A stretch of DNA of 64,000 nucleotides from Rhizobium lentis (GTDB lineage: Bacteria > Pseudomonadota > Alphaproteobacteria > Rhizobiales > Rhizobiaceae). The translations under genes were made by a program, and so were the position numbers. This document shows positions 62,812-64,000 of this stretch, in pieces. The notes beneath the pieces were generated by a model. The model saw only the letters and a program-made list of their open reading frames with translations. It was not told where the DNA came from and ran no database searches. The stretch is from assembly GCF_017352135.1 (NCBI RefSeq), contig NZ_CP071454.1, positions 4,427,001-4,491,000 of the forward strand, in the 5' to 3' direction. Position 1 is the first letter of the stretch; every line of letters begins with the position of its first letter.

Positions 62812-63603
62812 GTGGTATCGGGAAAACGAAGAGACACAATCCTCCTGGCGGCCCGCGCCGGCCGCTATCGAGAGTATGCGCCGCCGCCGGCGCTGCGGCG
62901 CCACTTCAGTCGGCTCTGGTCGCATGCGCTTCACGACGGACCGCCGGCAATAGTGGCAATCGTGCCGGACGGCTATTGCGATCTGCTCTGGATCGACGGC
63001 CAGCTGGTTGTCGCTGGGCCGGACAGGACTGCGGCCTTTCCTGTTATCCAGCCGGGCACAACCGTCATTGGTGCGCGGTTTGCGCCCGGCGCTGCTGCAC
63101 GCTGGCTGAGAACACCGCTCTCGGCGCTGGTCGGCTGCTCCGTGCGCCTCGGTGACATCGGCTGGAAGGACACAGCCGGTTTTGAAGCGCAGCTTGAAGA
63201 TTGTCCCACCCCTTCGAACGCCCTGGCGTTGTTTGCCCGGCTGCTCGGAGAGGCCGCACACGACGACGAAGAGCCCGCCCCCGACGCCGCCGTGATCTTC
63301 GCCGCTGCCGACGGCGACCGCCCAGCCTCCTGCCTGCCCGACAGGCTCGGCATCAGCGAAAGACAGCTGCGCCGCCGTTGCCACCACCATTTCGGTTACG
63401 GCGTCAAGACACTGGAACGCATCCGCCGGTTTCAGCGTTTCCTCAACCTCTGCCGCAGATCGCACAGGATGGCGCTAGCCCATCTTGCACTCGAAGCGGG
63501 CTTTGCCGATCAGGCGCACATGACGCGCGAGGTCGGTGAACTCTCGAGCCTGACGCCGGCTGCCATTCTCGATCAGCTTGGCACACACAAGGCGCCGGAC
63601 TGA
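62812..63603 (+). CDS. AraC-family regulator with DUF6597-like N-terminus
   Basis: From the GTG at 62812 (GGGAG seven bases upstream) the protein is 263 residues. The N-terminal half (YAPPPALRRHFSRLWSHAL ... IVPDGYCDLLWIDGQLVVAGPDRTA ... GARFAPGAAARWLRTPLSAL) is the ligand domain of the AraC subgroup that senses unknown small molecules. The C-terminal AraC domain (about 160-262) includes SERQLRRRCHHHFGYGVKTLERIRRFQRFL and LALEAGFADQAHMTREV. Much of the long upstream frame is antisense to gnd and is not real. Confidence 0.88.
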   Translation: MVSGKRRDTILLAARAGRYREYAPPPALRRHFSRLWSHALHDGPPAIVAIVPDGYCDLLWIDGQLVVAGPDRTAAFPVIQPGTTVIGARFAPGAAARWLRTPLSALVGCSVRLGDIGWKDTAGFEAQLEDCPTPSNALALFARLLGEAAHDDEEPAPDAAVIFAAADGDRPASCLPDRLGISERQLRRRCHHHFGYGVKTLERIRRFQRFLNLCRRSHRMALAHLALEAGFADQAHMTREVGELSSLTPAAILDQLGTHKAPD

Positions 63604-63672
63604 CCGTTTTGTTCAAGACGCCGCGGGCGGGCCTGTTATTCTCGCGAGACCAAGATCAAGGACCTGCAAGCC

Positions 63673-64000
63673 ATGTCGACAATGCCCGCAAAAATCATCC
63701 ACCAATCGATCGAGCGCGACTGGCGCGATGTCTATGAGTTCGCCGCCAAGCCGGAGAATATGCCTCTCTGGGCTTCCGGCCTCGCGAGTGGCCTTGTGCC
63801 GAACGATGGCGACTGGATTGCCCATGGCGCTCTCGGCACCGTCAAGGTGAGCTTCGTACCCGCCAATGAATTCGGCGTGATCGACCATACGGTGACGATC
63901 GAATCCGGGCTTAGGGTCTATAATGCGTTGCGCATCGTGCCGAACGGCGACGGCTGCGAGGTCATGTTTACGCTGCTGCGCCTGCCTGGCATGACGGACG
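63673..64000 (+). CDS. SRPBCC-family protein, N-terminal part
   Basis: The ATG at 63673 (AAGGAC about ten bases upstream) opens a frame that runs off the window after 109 codons. It reads KIIHQSIERDWRDVYEFAAKPENMPLWASGLASGL and later VSFVPANEFGVIDHTVTIESG, a START-like ligand-binding fold. It follows the AraC-type regulator by 69 bases on the same strand, so the regulator may control it. Confidence 0.82.
   Translation, partial: MSTMPAKIIHQSIERDWRDVYEFAAKPENMPLWASGLASGLVPNDGDWIAHGALGTVKVSFVPANEFGVIDHTVTIESGLRVYNALRIVPNGDGCEVMFTLLRLPGMTD

Overview
The window is GC-rich chromosomal DNA of an alphaproteobacterium, almost certainly a Rhizobium of the leguminosarum/etli type. I infer this from the style of the proteins (Usg-family protein, RopA-like porin, CobT/CobS, Bcr/CflA exporter, OmpA protein with a long charged linker), the frequent ATGA gene overlaps, and the rhizobial intergenic palindromic repeats. 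There are no rRNA or tRNA genes, CRISPR arrays, transposases or phage genes that I can see. The species is an inference.

Layout. 1-4343: end of mobA with mobB, then a minus-strand KaiC-like ATPase and hybrid histidine kinase. 4344-6405: remnant of a LysR regulator, a cupin, a GST-like protein with a small coupled ORF, and an Ohr peroxidase. 6597-12772: a two-component system, two alpha/beta hydrolases and a DipZ-type thiol-disulfide protein; paired GATACA repeats lie between the first hydrolase and dipZ. 12852-18272: OmpA-family protein, polar amino-acid ABC operon without an ATPase, Usg protein. 18273-23492: DUF2270 protein, methyltransferase and two oppositely oriented ArsR-SRPBCC clusters. 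23834-28098: aliphatic sulfonate (ssu) locus with a small ORF coupled to ssuD and a box shared by its two promoter regions. 28288-36323: dehydrogenase, DNA alkylation repair protein, porin, Lrp regulator, uracil-DNA glycosylase, nuclease, membrane kinase, DgkA. 36460-39329: divergent cobT/cobS, DUF1289 protein and aspartyl protease. 39344-43091: Bcr/CflA exporter behind a leader-peptide/terminator arrangement, and an ABC-2 exporter. 43647-57225: a large glycoside locus (GH43, aldo/keto reductase, MocA-type dehydrogenase, isomerase, GH2 beta-mannosidase, CUT1 ABC transporter, divergent LacI repressor). 57548-64000: C39-like protein with a D-Ala-D-Ala ligase, methyltransferase, one broken and one intact GNAT gene, gnd, an AraC-type regulator and a partial SRPBCC gene.

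The strongest new candidate is the 5' region of the Bcr/CflA exporter at 40697-40847 (minus strand). A possibly leaderless 18-residue peptide ORF rich in Val/Ile/Leu is followed by a hairpin with seven U residues. Nine nucleotides of the leader coding sequence are exactly complementary to the stretch just before the terminator. This looks like ribosome-mediated attenuation of an efflux gene. Other leads are the paired GATACA sites next to an OmpR-family system, repeated AGCTAT/ATAGCT sites upstream of an ArsR gene, and the shared ssu box.

All product calls come from reading motifs, lengths and context; no database search was run. Several start codons were moved inward from the longest ORF to a position with a better ribosome binding site or a normal family length.
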